Assembly: GCA_964548165.1 (NCBI GenBank) | Contig: CAZJQD010000018.1 | Location: 1 to 55,685, forward strand | Direction of reading: 5' to 3' | Origin: CAZJQD01 sp964548165 [NCBI: uncultured bacterium] | Lineage (GTDB): Bacteria > UBA8481 | DNA length: 55,685 bases | In this document: positions 25,161 through 33,590 of the stretch, piece by piece | Layout: each line of letters begins with the position of its first letter | Position numbering within the stretch: position 1 is the stretch's first letter | Translations under genes and position numbers: made by a program | The notes under the pieces: model-generated | Databases searched by the model: none | Seen by the model: the letters and a program-made list of their open reading frames with translations, nothing else | What the model was told of the DNA's origin: nothing

Positions 25161-26063
25161 CTAGCGCGTGCGACGAACCGGTCTCGGGGGCGGGTTCACG
25201 GGACGACCGGTCTGCTGACGTTCTGAACTCCGCTCCCGGACGTTCTCGACGCGAGCCCGCGCGCGAGCCCGTTGCTCCACTTGAATCCTCCGGATGCGTT
25301 CCTGGATCTGCTGGCGCTTCTCGGGGGGCAGGTTCCTGAGATGCTCACGCAACTTCTCGGCGACGTCATCGTCCGGGTTCAGCCTCATCCGCGTGCGCAG
25401 GCGTTCGATGACCCGTTCGCGCCGATTCTCCCAGCGCTCGCGCACCGCTTCGGGCACCCCGCGCCCGCGGACGGCCCGTCGCCCGACCGTGGCTCCACGC
25501 CCGGCGCCCACCCGCTCCGGCGCGCCGCCGTTATCCACCTCGACGGTTCCCTCGAAGACGTCGATATCGGCCTCATCGGTCGCTGACGACGACGCTTGAT
25601 AGGCGACCGCAAAGTCGGTGCCGCGCACGCCGACCGTGGAGACGGGAGTGGTGACCTGGTAGATGACGGTGTTCCCCGCCGTGGGGCGCGCGGGAACATT
25701 GACGCGGACCGCGCCGCGCTGGACGTGCAACCGCGTGGTTGTGGGCCCGTTCACGCGCGCGATCGCGCGGACCTCGACCGTCGTGGTCTCGTCGAGTTCG
25801 ACGTCGCTGCCGTCAGGAAATCGCAGCATGGCGCCTTCCTGAGTCGCCATGGTCTCGCCTTCGCCCACCCACTGCCCGATGACCAGGGAATCGTCTGCGG
25901 AAAGATAGACGATGGCGGCCGTGTCGGAGGACGGGCCGGCGGCGCTTGCCGCGGCGGGGATCGCCCCCGCGGTGGTCGCCGTCGAGGAGGCGCAACCGAA
26001 GGCGCTTCCGAAGAGACCGAGGTGGGCCAGGGTGAGCAGAACGAGCAGCGCGCGGCGATTCAT
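25161..26063 (-). CDS. FecR-domain putative lipoprotein with Arg-rich C-terminus
   Basis: 300 residues. The N-terminus is a signal peptide ending in an imperfect lipobox (SAFGC, Cys24), so export and possible lipidation are predicted. Residues about 60-180 are a FecR-like beta domain (LRFPDGSDVELDE, VQRGAVRVNVP, TPVSTVGVRGTDFAV). The last 110 residues are highly charged, Arg/Glu-rich and probably helical or coiled (IQERIRRIQVEQRARARARV). There is no FecI sigma factor or TonB receptor nearby, so this is a stand-alone FecR-fold envelope protein rather than an iron-uptake anti-sigma. Confidence 0.8.
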   Translation of the reverse strand: MNRRALLVLLTLAHLGLFGSAFGCASSTATTAGAIPAAASAAGPSSDTAAIVYLSADDSLVIGQWVGEGETMATQEGAMLRFPDGSDVELDETTTVEVRAIARVNGPTTTRLHVQRGAVRVNVPARPTAGNTVIYQVTTPVSTVGVRGTDFAVAYQASSSATDEADIDVFEGTVEVDNGGAPERVGAGRGATVGRRAVRGRGVPEAVRERWENRRERVIERLRTRMRLNPDDDVAEKLREHLRNLPPEKRQQIQERIRRIQVEQRARARARVENVRERSSERQQTGRPVNPPPRPVRRTR

Positions 26064-26070
26064 GCCGATA

Positions 26071-26076
26071 AGCCTA
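26071..26076 (-). promoter_or_regulatory. TAnnnT (-10-like) box of the FecR-like gene
   Basis: TAGGCT on the minus strand, 7 nt before ATG 26063. No Shine-Dalgarno is visible. Confidence 0.35.
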
Positions 26077-26152
26077 GCGTGCGGGGCGCAGGACCGCTAT
26101 GGGGATATACCCGGGGTTGCCAAGATCCGGGCGGACACCTCATACTCCGCGC

Positions 26153-27436
26153 ATGGATACCAAGAGCAAGTACGAGAAGTACGTCATCCTCTCCTTCGTC
26201 AAGCGGCTCCAGCCCGTCGTCGTCGACCACGCCAAGGGTTTCACCCTCGTGGACGAGGACGGGCGCGAGTACATCGACTGCTTCGCCGGCATCTCGGTCA
26301 CCAACGCCGGCCACAGCAACGACGAGGTCATCGCGGCCGCCAAGGCCCAGGCCGACAAGCTCGTGCACTGCGGATCCTACGTCTACTACAACCGCCCCGT
26401 GGCCGACCTCGCCGAGAAGATGGCGAAGATCATCCCGGGCGTCCGGATGCAGAAGACGTTCTTTGCGAACTCGGGCGCCGAGGCGATCGAGGGCGCGATG
26501 CGGATGGCGCGGCACTTCACGAAGAAGCAGGAGTTCATCGCGCTCCAGGCCTCGTTCCACGGCCGCACCAACGCCACGCTCGGCATCACCGGCAACCAGG
26601 GCCGCAAGCTCGGCGGCGGCCCGTACCCCAGCGGCATCACCTTCGCGCCGGTCCCCTACTGCTACCGTTGCCCCCTGAGGCAGACCTTCCCGAAGTGCAA
26701 CCTCGCCTGCGCCGACGCCGTCGAGGACATCATCCGCTACAACACCTCCGGCAACGTCGCCGCGTTCATCGCCGAGCCCGTGATGGGCGAGGGCGGGATC
26801 GTGGCGCCGCCCGAGGGCTACTTCAAGCGGGTGAAGAGCATCCTCGACAAGCACGGCATCCTCTTCATCGCCGACGAGGTCCAGTCCGGGTTCTGCCGGA
26901 CCGGGAAGATGTTCGCCATCGAGCATTACGGCGTCCTGCCGGATATCGTGACGACGGCCAAGGGCATCGCGTCCGGCTTCCCGATCGCGGGCTTCACGGC
27001 GCGCGCCGAGATCGCCGACTCGTTCACGCCCGGCTCCCACCTCTCGACCTTCGGCGGCAATCCCGTCTCCGCCGCCGCCGCGCTCGCCAACATCAACTAC
27101 ATGGAGCGGACCAAGCTGGCGAAGCAGTCGGCGGACAAGGGCGCCCGGCTCATGAAGCGGCTGAAGGCGATGCAGAAGAAGCGCAAGGCGATCGGCGAGC
27201 TCCGGGGCAAGGGCCTGATGATCGGCATCGAGCTCGTCAGCGATCAGAAGAAGAGGACACCCTGGCCGGAGCTGGCGGGGGCCGTGCAGGCGCGCTGCCT
27301 GGAGGCCGGCATCCTCATCGGCACCGGCGGCGTCCACGCCAACGTGCTGCGCATCCAGCCGCCCCTGGTCATCGACGACGCCACCCTCTCCCACGTCGCG
27401 GACACGCTCGACAAGGCGATCGCCAAGGGAGCCTGA
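26153..27436 (+). CDS. Class III PLP aminotransferase (4-aminobutyrate aminotransferase-like)
   Basis: 427 residues from ATG 26153 (MDTKSKYEKYVI); an upstream extension has no family similarity. The hallmarks of class III omega-aminotransferases are present: FFANSGAEAIEGAMRMAR, FHGRT, IAEPVMGEGGIV, ADEVQSGFCRTGKMFA and the PLP lysine in VTTAKGIASGFPI. GabT or alanine-glyoxylate/beta-alanine aminotransferases are the closest functional groups. A succinate-semialdehyde-dehydrogenase-like gene at 54204 would complete a GABA shunt. Substrate is not certain. The unusual CYRCPLRQTFPKC segment (four cysteines with CADA following) is seen in part of the family. Confidence 0.88.
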   Translation: MDTKSKYEKYVILSFVKRLQPVVVDHAKGFTLVDEDGREYIDCFAGISVTNAGHSNDEVIAAAKAQADKLVHCGSYVYYNRPVADLAEKMAKIIPGVRMQKTFFANSGAEAIEGAMRMARHFTKKQEFIALQASFHGRTNATLGITGNQGRKLGGGPYPSGITFAPVPYCYRCPLRQTFPKCNLACADAVEDIIRYNTSGNVAAFIAEPVMGEGGIVAPPEGYFKRVKSILDKHGILFIADEVQSGFCRTGKMFAIEHYGVLPDIVTTAKGIASGFPIAGFTARAEIADSFTPGSHLSTFGGNPVSAAAALANINYMERTKLAKQSADKGARLMKRLKAMQKKRKAIGELRGKGLMIGIELVSDQKKRTPWPELAGAVQARCLEAGILIGTGGVHANVLRIQPPLVIDDATLSHVADTLDKAIAKGA

Positions 27437-27461
27437 GGGAGGTCACCGCAGGATCGCGGCG

Positions 27462-28793
27462 ATGTCCATGTCGGGCAAGACGAAGCGGGCGGCGTTCGCC
27501 TGCACGGAGTGCGGGAGCGAGCAGCCGCGGTGGATGGGGCAGTGCCCGTCCTGCGGGAGCTGGTCGACGATCGTCGAGAAGGGCGGCAACGCGAAAGCGG
27601 GCCGCGACTCGCTTCAGAAGCTCTCCGACGTCGACGGGCTCCAGGCGAACCGGCACGCGACCGGCATCGGCGAGCTCGACCGCGTGCTTGGTGGGGGACT
27701 TGTTCCGGGCTCGCTGACTCTCCTGGCGGGAGAACCCGGCATCGGCAAGTCGACGCTGGCGCTCCAGTTGGCGGCCGGGATGGGCTCGGTCCTGTACGCG
27801 GCCGGCGAGGAATCCCCGGCGCAGATCAAGCTCCGGGCGAATCGGCTCGGGGTCGCCGGCGATCGCATCCTCGTCACGACCTCGCCCGCCGTGGAGACCA
27901 TCCTGAAGCAGGTGGAGGCGGAAAAGCCGGCGCTCGTGATCGTCGACTCGATCCAGACGGTGCGCGTCGAGGATCCGTCCGTCACGCCCGGCGCGGTGAA
28001 CCAGATCCGCGAGGCGGCTGCGCGCTGCATGCGGGCGGCCAAGGGCCTCGGCATCCCAATCCTCCTCGTCGGCCACGTCACGAAGTCCGGCGATATTGCC
28101 GGGCCGATGCTGTTGGAGCATCTCGTCGACACGGTGCTCGTGCTGGAGACCGACACATCCGGATCGTATCGGCTGCTACGCACGACGAAGAACCGGTTCG
28201 GCGCCACCGACGACGTCGGGCTCTTCGCGATGTCCGAGACCGGCATGCGCGAGGTGACGAACCCCTCCGAGATCCTTCTCCCCTCGCACCTGGCACCCGC
28301 TCCGGGTTCGGCCATCACGGTCTCGATGGAGGGCCGGAGGCCGCTGGTGCTGGAACTGCAGGCCCTGACGATGCCGACGGCCTATGGCTTGCCGCGGCGC
28401 CTCGCGACCGGCATCGACCCGAACCGCCTGGCGCTCCTCCTGGCCGTCCTGGAGCGCCGTGGCCGGACGATGGTCTCGAAGGACGACGTCTACCTCAACT
28501 CGGCCGGCGGCTTTCGCCTCAAGGAGACGGCCGTGGACCTGGCAACGATCGCGGCCGTTGCCTCGGCGCTACGCGATCAGCCGCTACCGGCCGGTGCGGT
28601 CTTCGTCGGTGAGGTCGGGCTGGGTGGCGAGGTGCGGCCCGTGGGCCGGCTGGAACCACGCCTCAGGGAAGCGGCCGCGCTGGGATTCAAGGCGGCCTGG
28701 ACTCCGAAGCAGAAGGTCGAGGTTCCGGCGGGGATGAAAATTCGCGCGGTCTCCACCATCGACGAACTTCTCGAGGCGCTCTTCCCGTCCTGA
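27462..28793 (+). CDS. radA: DNA repair protein RadA/Sms
   Basis: 443 residues. The N-terminal C4 zinc finger (CTECGSEQPRWMGQCPSC) is followed by a RecA-like ATPase with Walker A GEPGIGKST, the RadA-specific KNRFG motif (TTKNRFGAT) and a C-terminal Lon-protease-like domain (LEGRRPLVLELQAL onward). RadA processes recombination intermediates and acts as a branch-migration helicase. ATG 27462 or ATG 27468 could start the protein. It lies 25 bp after the aminotransferase, perhaps co-transcribed. Confidence 0.96.
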   Translation: MSMSGKTKRAAFACTECGSEQPRWMGQCPSCGSWSTIVEKGGNAKAGRDSLQKLSDVDGLQANRHATGIGELDRVLGGGLVPGSLTLLAGEPGIGKSTLALQLAAGMGSVLYAAGEESPAQIKLRANRLGVAGDRILVTTSPAVETILKQVEAEKPALVIVDSIQTVRVEDPSVTPGAVNQIREAAARCMRAAKGLGIPILLVGHVTKSGDIAGPMLLEHLVDTVLVLETDTSGSYRLLRTTKNRFGATDDVGLFAMSETGMREVTNPSEILLPSHLAPAPGSAITVSMEGRRPLVLELQALTMPTAYGLPRRLATGIDPNRLALLLAVLERRGRTMVSKDDVYLNSAGGFRLKETAVDLATIAAVASALRDQPLPAGAVFVGEVGLGGEVRPVGRLEPRLREAAALGFKAAWTPKQKVEVPAGMKIRAVSTIDELLEALFPS

Positions 28794-28820
28794 GTCTTAG
28801 TCCGGCGTATTCATGAATCG

Positions 28821-28962
28821 CACCGCCGAGACGCAGAGAACGCAGAGATAAGACTGCTCTATCCAACACTCCGTGTTGAACTAACATCCGGCGCAGATTC
28901 CTCAGAGGCGTGATAAGGACGTCCCACTCTTCCTCGTCACGGCGTTCTCAGCGTCTCCGCTG
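28821..28962. repeat. Dispersed non-coding repeat element 2 with inverted ends
   Basis: A gene-free stretch between radA and hisH. GAGACGCAGAGAACGC (28828-28843) is the inverted partner of GCGTTCTCAGCGTCTC (28942-28957), with 15 of 16 pairing. The inner block at 28918-28937 matches the core of the element at 22063 in 16 of 20 positions. The ACGCAGAGAACGCAGAG wording is typical of repeats scattered in environmental genomes. It also holds a small palindrome (AACACTCCGTGTT). No protein is encoded. Confidence 0.6.
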
Positions 28963-29040
28963 ATCATCTTTGTGATTCCCTCGGTTTAGCGATCGCCGCT
29001 TCAAGGGCAGTTGCCGGGGTTCAATTCGTTCCTTTTACCC

Positions 29041-29048
29041 TATAAGAT
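29041..29048 (+). promoter_or_regulatory. -10-like element of hisH
   Basis: TATAAGAT reads as TATAAG 11 nt or TAAGAT 9 nt before ATG 29058. No clear -35 and no strong Shine-Dalgarno were seen. Confidence 0.35.
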
Positions 29049-29057
29049 GGTCGTTCC

Positions 29058-29711
29058 ATGAGCGTGCGCGTCGGCATCATCGATTACGGGATGGGAAACC
29101 TCCATTCCGTCGCCAAGGCGCTCGGCGTCGCGGGCGCCGAGACCCGACTGATCGCGTCCCCGGACGGTCTCACGGGAGTGGACGTCGTCGTCCTGCCGGG
29201 CGTCGGTCACTTCGGCGAAGCCATGGAGAGGCTGACGGCGGCCGGGTTCCCGGAACCACTGAAAGCCTGGATGCGCGCTGAGCGCCCGTTCCTGGGAATC
29301 TGCCTCGGCATGCAGGTGCTCTTCGATTCGAGCGAAGAAGCTCCGGGCTGCCGGGGGTTCGGGTGGTTTCCCGGCACGGTGCGGCTCTTCCCCGCCACTT
29401 CCGGCGGGGACAAGTTGACCGTGCCGGCCATGGGCTGGAACGTCATCCGACCGCGGCCTGGCATGGAGACGATCCTGAATCCCGGCGGCGCGATAGAGCC
29501 GCGATACTACTTCGTACACTCCTACTACGTCGATCCCGCGGAGCCGGGCGTCATTGCGGCACGGGCCGCATACGGCGTGGATTACGCCGCGGCCGTCTCC
29601 CAGGGCAGCGTGCTGGCGACCCAATTTCACCCGGAGAAGTCCGGGGATCGCGGTCTCGCGCTCCTCACCCGCTTCCTGGCGACCTCTATGGAACGAAAGG
29701 CACCTCGATGA
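29058..29711 (+). CDS. hisH: Imidazole glycerol phosphate synthase, glutaminase subunit HisH
   Basis: 217 residues of class I glutamine amidotransferase fold. The nucleophilic Cys lies in FLGICLGMQ, and the His/Glu pair lies in TQFHPEKS. It supplies ammonia to HisF for imidazole ring formation in histidine synthesis. The oxyanion-strand region (VVLPGVGHFGEAM) is normal. It overlaps hisA by 4 bp (ATGA). HisF is not in this window, so the his genes are only partly clustered here. Confidence 0.96.
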   Translation: MSVRVGIIDYGMGNLHSVAKALGVAGAETRLIASPDGLTGVDVVVLPGVGHFGEAMERLTAAGFPEPLKAWMRAERPFLGICLGMQVLFDSSEEAPGCRGFGWFPGTVRLFPATSGGDKLTVPAMGWNVIRPRPGMETILNPGGAIEPRYYFVHSYYVDPAEPGVIAARAAYGVDYAAAVSQGSVLATQFHPEKSGDRGLALLTRFLATSMERKAPR

Positions 29712-30463
29712 TCGTCATTCCCGCCATCGATATCATGGACGGCCGCTGCGTCCGGCTGACGCGCGGCGAGAAGGAGTCGCGAAAGGTCTATGACGCCGAC
29801 CCCGTGGACGCCGCGAAGCGCTGGGCGGACGCCGGCGCGCGTCGCATCCACGTCGTGGACCTCGACGGCGCCTTCGCCGGGGGTTCCCGGAATCTGGCGG
29901 TGATTGAGAAGATCGCGGCCGCGACCGGAGTGGAGATCGAGGTCGGTGGAGGCATACGCAATGCCGAGGCCGTCACGACGCTCATCGCCTCGGGCGTCAC
30001 CTATGTCGTCATCGGCACGCTCGTCGTCGAGGAGCCTCAGGTGGCGGCCGAGATCGTGGAAGCCAACCCCGGGCGGATCTATATCGGCATCGATGCCCGC
30101 GCCGGCATGGTGGCGACGCGCGGCTGGGTGCGAACCAGCAACCGCACCATAGCCGAGGTCGCGGAGCGCGCCGAGGAGTGGAAGGCTCGAGGCATCATCT
30201 TCACGGCCATCGAGCGGGACGGCGAATTGATCGGACCGGACTTTGACGCCCTGGGCGAGATGCTGGGAATCGCGCGCGTCCCCGTCATCGCTTCCGGAGG
30301 CGTCACCACGATCGACGACCTACGAAGGCTGGCTGGAATCAAGGGACTCGAAGGCGCCATCGTGGGCAAGGCCCTCTACGAGGAGCGAATCGACCTCGAC
30401 GACGCCATGAGCCTGCAGGCGAGTGGCAAGCCCGCCGAAAGCGGTGGCCTGGACCTGGCGTAG
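29708..30463 (+). CDS. hisA: Phosphoribosylformimino-5-aminoimidazole carboxamide ribotide isomerase HisA
   Basis: 251 residues from ATG 29708. TIM-barrel isomerase of histidine biosynthesis (ProFAR to PRFAR). The N-terminal catalytic Asp is in PAIDIMDGRCVRL, phosphate-binding loops are EVGGGIRN and IASGGVTT, and the second catalytic Asp is in TAIERDGELIGPD. The open frame runs further upstream through hisH but without similarity. The PriA-type dual function (TrpF) cannot be excluded but is not indicated. Confidence 0.95.
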   Translation: MIVIPAIDIMDGRCVRLTRGEKESRKVYDADPVDAAKRWADAGARRIHVVDLDGAFAGGSRNLAVIEKIAAATGVEIEVGGGIRNAEAVTTLIASGVTYVVIGTLVVEEPQVAAEIVEANPGRIYIGIDARAGMVATRGWVRTSNRTIAEVAERAEEWKARGIIFTAIERDGELIGPDFDALGEMLGIARVPVIASGGVTTIDDLRRLAGIKGLEGAIVGKALYEERIDLDDAMSLQASGKPAESGGLDLA

Positions 30464-30536
30464 TCATTTTCCATTGGTCACTTGTCCTTTGGGACGGAGG
30501 CCTTGCCATCCTGATTGCCCGCCGCTTCCCGCCGGG

Positions 30537-30542
30537 TAGAAT
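30537..30542 (+). promoter_or_regulatory. TAnnnT (-10-like) box of cdd
   Basis: TAGAAT lies 6 nt before ATG 30549, with TTGCCC (4/6 to a -35) 16 bp upstream at 30515-30520. Confidence 0.45.
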
Positions 30543-30548
30543 CGCTCC

Positions 30549-30962
30549 ATGACAGTCGATTACCAGGCGCTGGTTGACAGGGCCGCCGAGGCCCGTCTCA
30601 GCGCGTACGCCCCCTACTCCAAGTTTCTCGTCGGTGCCGCTCTCCTCTGCGAGGACGGCTCGGTCTACTCCGGCTGCAACGTGGAGAACGCCTCCTATGG
30701 CCTCACGAACTGCGCGGAGCGGACCGCGATCTTCAAGGCCGTCTCGGACGGAAAGCGAAAATTCCGCGCGATCGCCATCGTGCTGGCCGGGGAGCCCTCG
30801 CCTTGCGGCGCCTGCCGCCAGGTCATCTTCGAGTTCGGCGGGCATATCGAGGTCATCCTGGCCTCCACGGAACGGTTGCAGGGCCCGCACAAGGTGCTGA
30901 CCATCGCGGAACTCCTTCCCGGGGGATTCGGCCCGGAATCCCTGGGGATGGAGACCCCCTGA
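30549..30962 (+). CDS. cdd: Cytidine deaminase
   Basis: 137-residue homotetrameric-type zinc enzyme of pyrimidine salvage (cytidine to uridine). The zinc ligands and catalytic Glu are in NCAERTAIFKA and PCGACRQVIFEFG; the substrate-contact motif NVENASYG is present. Length and motifs match the short T-CDA class. The sugar aminotransferase gene starts 1 bp after its stop, so the two share a transcript. Confidence 0.95.
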   Translation: MTVDYQALVDRAAEARLSAYAPYSKFLVGAALLCEDGSVYSGCNVENASYGLTNCAERTAIFKAVSDGKRKFRAIAIVLAGEPSPCGACRQVIFEFGGHIEVILASTERLQGPHKVLTIAELLPGGFGPESLGMETP

Positions 30963-30963
30963 G

Positions 30964-32067
30964 ATGAGCCCGCGCATTCCGCTCCTTGACCTTGACCGCC
31001 AGCACGCGCCCCTTCGTCCCCAGATCGACGCCGCCATCAAGAAGGTCATCGATACCTCCGGTTTCATTCTCGGGCCGGAAGTGAAGGCCTTCGAGACCGC
31101 GTTCGCGGCCTGGAACGGGAACACGCACGGCGTCGGCGTGGCCAACGGCAGCGACGCCCTGGCGATCGCCCTGCGCGCGCTCGAGATCGGCTTCGGCGAC
31201 GAGGTCATCACGACGCCCTACACGTTCATGGCGACGGTGGGCGCCATCGAGCGGGTGGGCGCGCGCCCGATCCTTGTCGACATCGAGCCCGAGACGTTCA
31301 CGATCGACGTCTCGAGGATCGAGGCCGCGATCTCGCCGCGCACCAAGGCGATCATCCCCGTTCACCTGTACGGCCAGGCCGCCGACATGGACGCGATCCT
31401 GGCGATCGCCCGCAAGAACGACCTGGCCGTCATCGAGGACTGCGCGCAGGCGCACGGCGCCACGTGGAAGGGCCGCAAGATCGGCACGCTCGGCACCATC
31501 GCCTGCTTCTCGTTCTTCCCCTCCAAGAACCTCGGCGCCTTCGGCGACGCCGGCATCTGCCTCACGAACGACGAGGCCCTGGCCGCCCGGATGGGCCGCA
31601 TCCGCATCCATGGCCGCGGCAACAAGAACGAGTCCTTCGAGAAGGGCGACAACTCCCGCCTCGACACGCTCCAGGCTGCCGTCCTCGGCGTGAAGCTCCC
31701 GCACCTCGATCGCTGGAACGCCGAGAGGCGGCAGGTAGCCGCGTGGTACGACGCCAAGCTGGCCGGTGACAGGAGGTTCGTGACGCCCAGGGTCGGGGCG
31801 GGCCGCGAGCACGTCTACCATCTCTACGTCGTCCTGGCAGAGAACCGGGAGGCCCTAGGCAACGCCTTCGACGCGGCGGGCATCGGCTGGGGTGTGCATT
31901 ACCCCATGCCCCTGCACCTCATGCGCGGCTTCGCAAACCTCGGCTACAAGGCGGGCGCCTTTCCTGTCTCCGAGCAGTTCTGCGACCGGATCATCTCCCT
32001 CCCGCTCTTCCCCGGCATGACCGAGGCCGAGGTCGACGAGGTCGTCAAGGTGATGAAGGGGGCCTGA
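30964..32067 (+). CDS. DegT/DnrJ/EryC1/StrS-family sugar aminotransferase
   Basis: 367 residues, PLP-dependent. The Schiff-base lysine is in FSFFPSKNLGAFGDAG, and other family motifs are NGSDALAIALRAL, IIPVHLYGQ and EDCAQAHGA. It aminates a keto-sugar nucleotide. Closest in style are WbpE/WlbC-type enzymes that act on UDP-3-keto-hexuronates and dTDP-3-keto-6-deoxysugar aminotransferases. It could feed the WbpD-like acetyltransferase at 53490 (inference). Its 3' end overlaps the convergent metallophosphoesterase gene by 23 bp. Confidence 0.9.
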   Translation: MSPRIPLLDLDRQHAPLRPQIDAAIKKVIDTSGFILGPEVKAFETAFAAWNGNTHGVGVANGSDALAIALRALEIGFGDEVITTPYTFMATVGAIERVGARPILVDIEPETFTIDVSRIEAAISPRTKAIIPVHLYGQAADMDAILAIARKNDLAVIEDCAQAHGATWKGRKIGTLGTIACFSFFPSKNLGAFGDAGICLTNDEALAARMGRIRIHGRGNKNESFEKGDNSRLDTLQAAVLGVKLPHLDRWNAERRQVAAWYDAKLAGDRRFVTPRVGAGREHVYHLYVVLAENREALGNAFDAAGIGWGVHYPMPLHLMRGFANLGYKAGAFPVSEQFCDRIISLPLFPGMTEAEVDEVVKVMKGA

Positions 32068-32899
32068 CTCCCTTCCAGAACCCCTTGGGATAGACGCGGC
32101 GGATTCGGTTCTGGCGCAGGGCGCCGTGCTGGATCACGACCTCGCAGATACTGGAACGGGTGCCGTAGCGGATCGAGAAGAGACTGGCGCCGAATCCCAT
32201 CGTGACGTGCAGGAGCATCCGGTTGAGCCGAAACTCGCCGCTCAGGAGCCTGCGATCCCGTTTCAGCCGCCGGACCGGCGGACCGACGAGGGGCAGGACA
32301 ACCTGCCCCCCGTGCGTGTGCCCACAGAAGAGCGCATGAACACCCGCGGCGGCGGCCTTGTGAGCGACGTCCGGGGAGTGCGCGACGCCCAGGAGAAAGC
32401 TCCCTGCCGCGATCCCGGAGACGGCACGGCGTGGGTCGTCGCGATCCTGCCAGGCGTCGCCGATCCCGACCACGTGTACCGGTCCATCCAGGTGGTACCA
32501 CTCGTTCTCCAGCATCCGCAGGCTGGACTCATGCCGCAGGCGCTCCACGAGCGTCGGGTGATCGTGGTTGCCGCTGACGCCGAACGTGCCCCAGCGCCCC
32601 CGCGCGGCGCGGATCACCGCCAGGATGGCCTCGTACACCTTGTCCGAAACCCGGCCATGGCCATCCTGGTAGTCGCCGCCGAAGAGGACGACGTCCCACG
32701 CGCGCGTGTCCCCGTCGCGACTGTCCCGGGCGTGTTCGTCGGAGGACCTGGTCGCCAGCCACGAGGCGAGCTCGCGCATGCGCGCCGTCGGGCCCGGGCA
32801 GTGGATGTCGCTGAGGAAGAGCACCTTCAGCGGTGGGCGCGAGACCGGGTAGGCGGGATGAAACCACTGCAGGCGATCGACGTGAAAGGACTGCGTCAC
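32045..32899 (-). CDS. Calcineurin-like metallophosphoesterase (YkuE/YaeI-like)
   Basis: 284 residues from GTG 32899, chosen because the frame upstream is the neighbouring gene read out of phase. The five metal-site blocks are visible: SDIHCPG, FGGDYQDGH, SGNHDHP, AHSPD and CGHTHGGQ. GHTHGGQ is typical of the YkuE/UDP-diacylglucosamine-hydrolase-like branch of membrane-associated phosphoesterases. No signal peptide was seen. It is the last gene of the operon starting at 35927, 37 bp after the beta-lactamase-fold gene. Confidence 0.85.
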   Translation of the reverse strand: MTQSFHVDRLQWFHPAYPVSRPPLKVLFLSDIHCPGPTARMRELASWLATRSSDEHARDSRDGDTRAWDVVLFGGDYQDGHGRVSDKVYEAILAVIRAARGRWGTFGVSGNHDHPTLVERLRHESSLRMLENEWYHLDGPVHVVGIGDAWQDRDDPRRAVSGIAAGSFLLGVAHSPDVAHKAAAAGVHALFCGHTHGGQVVLPLVGPPVRRLKRDRRLLSGEFRLNRMLLHVTMGFGASLFSIRYGTRSSICEVVIQHGALRQNRIRRVYPKGFWKGVRPPSSP

Positions 32900-32936
32900 G
32901 GGAGCAGGGCGAGCGAAGGAGCAGGCACGGAACGCT

Positions 32937-33587
32937 TCAGAGCGTGAGGGCCTGGCCGGGTTCCAGGATGCACGCGCGGTCGCCGAGTTCACGCTTGAGC
33001 ACCTCGGGCGCGCCCGCGATGGGAGGCCAGGTTCCATAGTGGATGGGCACCACCCGCTTTGCCCCCATCCAGTTCGCGGCCGTCGCGGCCTGGGCGGCGC
33101 CCATGGTGTAGCGATCGCCGATCGGCAGGAATGCCAGGTCGATCGCGAACAACTCCTCGAGGATCTGCATGTCCATCGAGAGCCCGGTATCGCCGGCATG
33201 GTGAACCTGCCTGCCGCCGAGCTCGACGACGAACCCCGCGCAATGCCCGACGGCGCACGTATGCAGGGCATGGGTCATGTGGATCCTCAGCCCCCCGATC
33301 TCCAGGGCTCCCCCGATATTCATCCCCTCCGCCTTGTATCCCGCCTCCGCGAACCTCACCGCATGCTCGTGAATGCCCACGAACGTCGCACCGCGTCCCA
33401 GGAAATACTCGGTGTCCCCGAGATGATCTTCATGATCGTGCGTGAGCAGGACGAGATCGGGCGAAAGATCCCGGGCCGCGCACGAGGCCCGGGGATTCCC
33501 CGTCAAGAAGGGGTCGATGAGCACCTTCACGTTCCCATGCTCCAGGAGGACCGCCGAATGGCCAAGCCACGTTGCCTTCACGCTCAT
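32937..33587 (-). CDS. UPF0173-type metallo-beta-lactamase-fold hydrolase
   Basis: 216 residues, matching the family length. The metal motif LTHDHEDHLGD (HxHxDH), the later HHAGDTG and the IHYGTWPPI end motif define the YtkL/UPF0173 group of metal-dependent hydrolases. The natural substrate is unknown. A clear GGAGG precedes ATG 33587. It is separated by 3 bp from the receiver-like gene upstream, so it sits inside the FHA/kinase operon. Confidence 0.88.
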   Translation of the reverse strand: MSVKATWLGHSAVLLEHGNVKVLIDPFLTGNPRASCAARDLSPDLVLLTHDHEDHLGDTEYFLGRGATFVGIHEHAVRFAEAGYKAEGMNIGGALEIGGLRIHMTHALHTCAVGHCAGFVVELGGRQVHHAGDTGLSMDMQILEELFAIDLAFLPIGDRYTMGAAQAATAANWMGAKRVVPIHYGTWPPIAGAPEVLKRELGDRACILEPGQALTL

Positions 33588-33590
33588 GCG

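Noticed and set aside
32126-32947. 273-residue plus-strand open frame
   Set aside because: It is antisense to the metallophosphoesterase, whose metal motifs are intact on the minus strand. The plus-strand translation has no recognisable domain.
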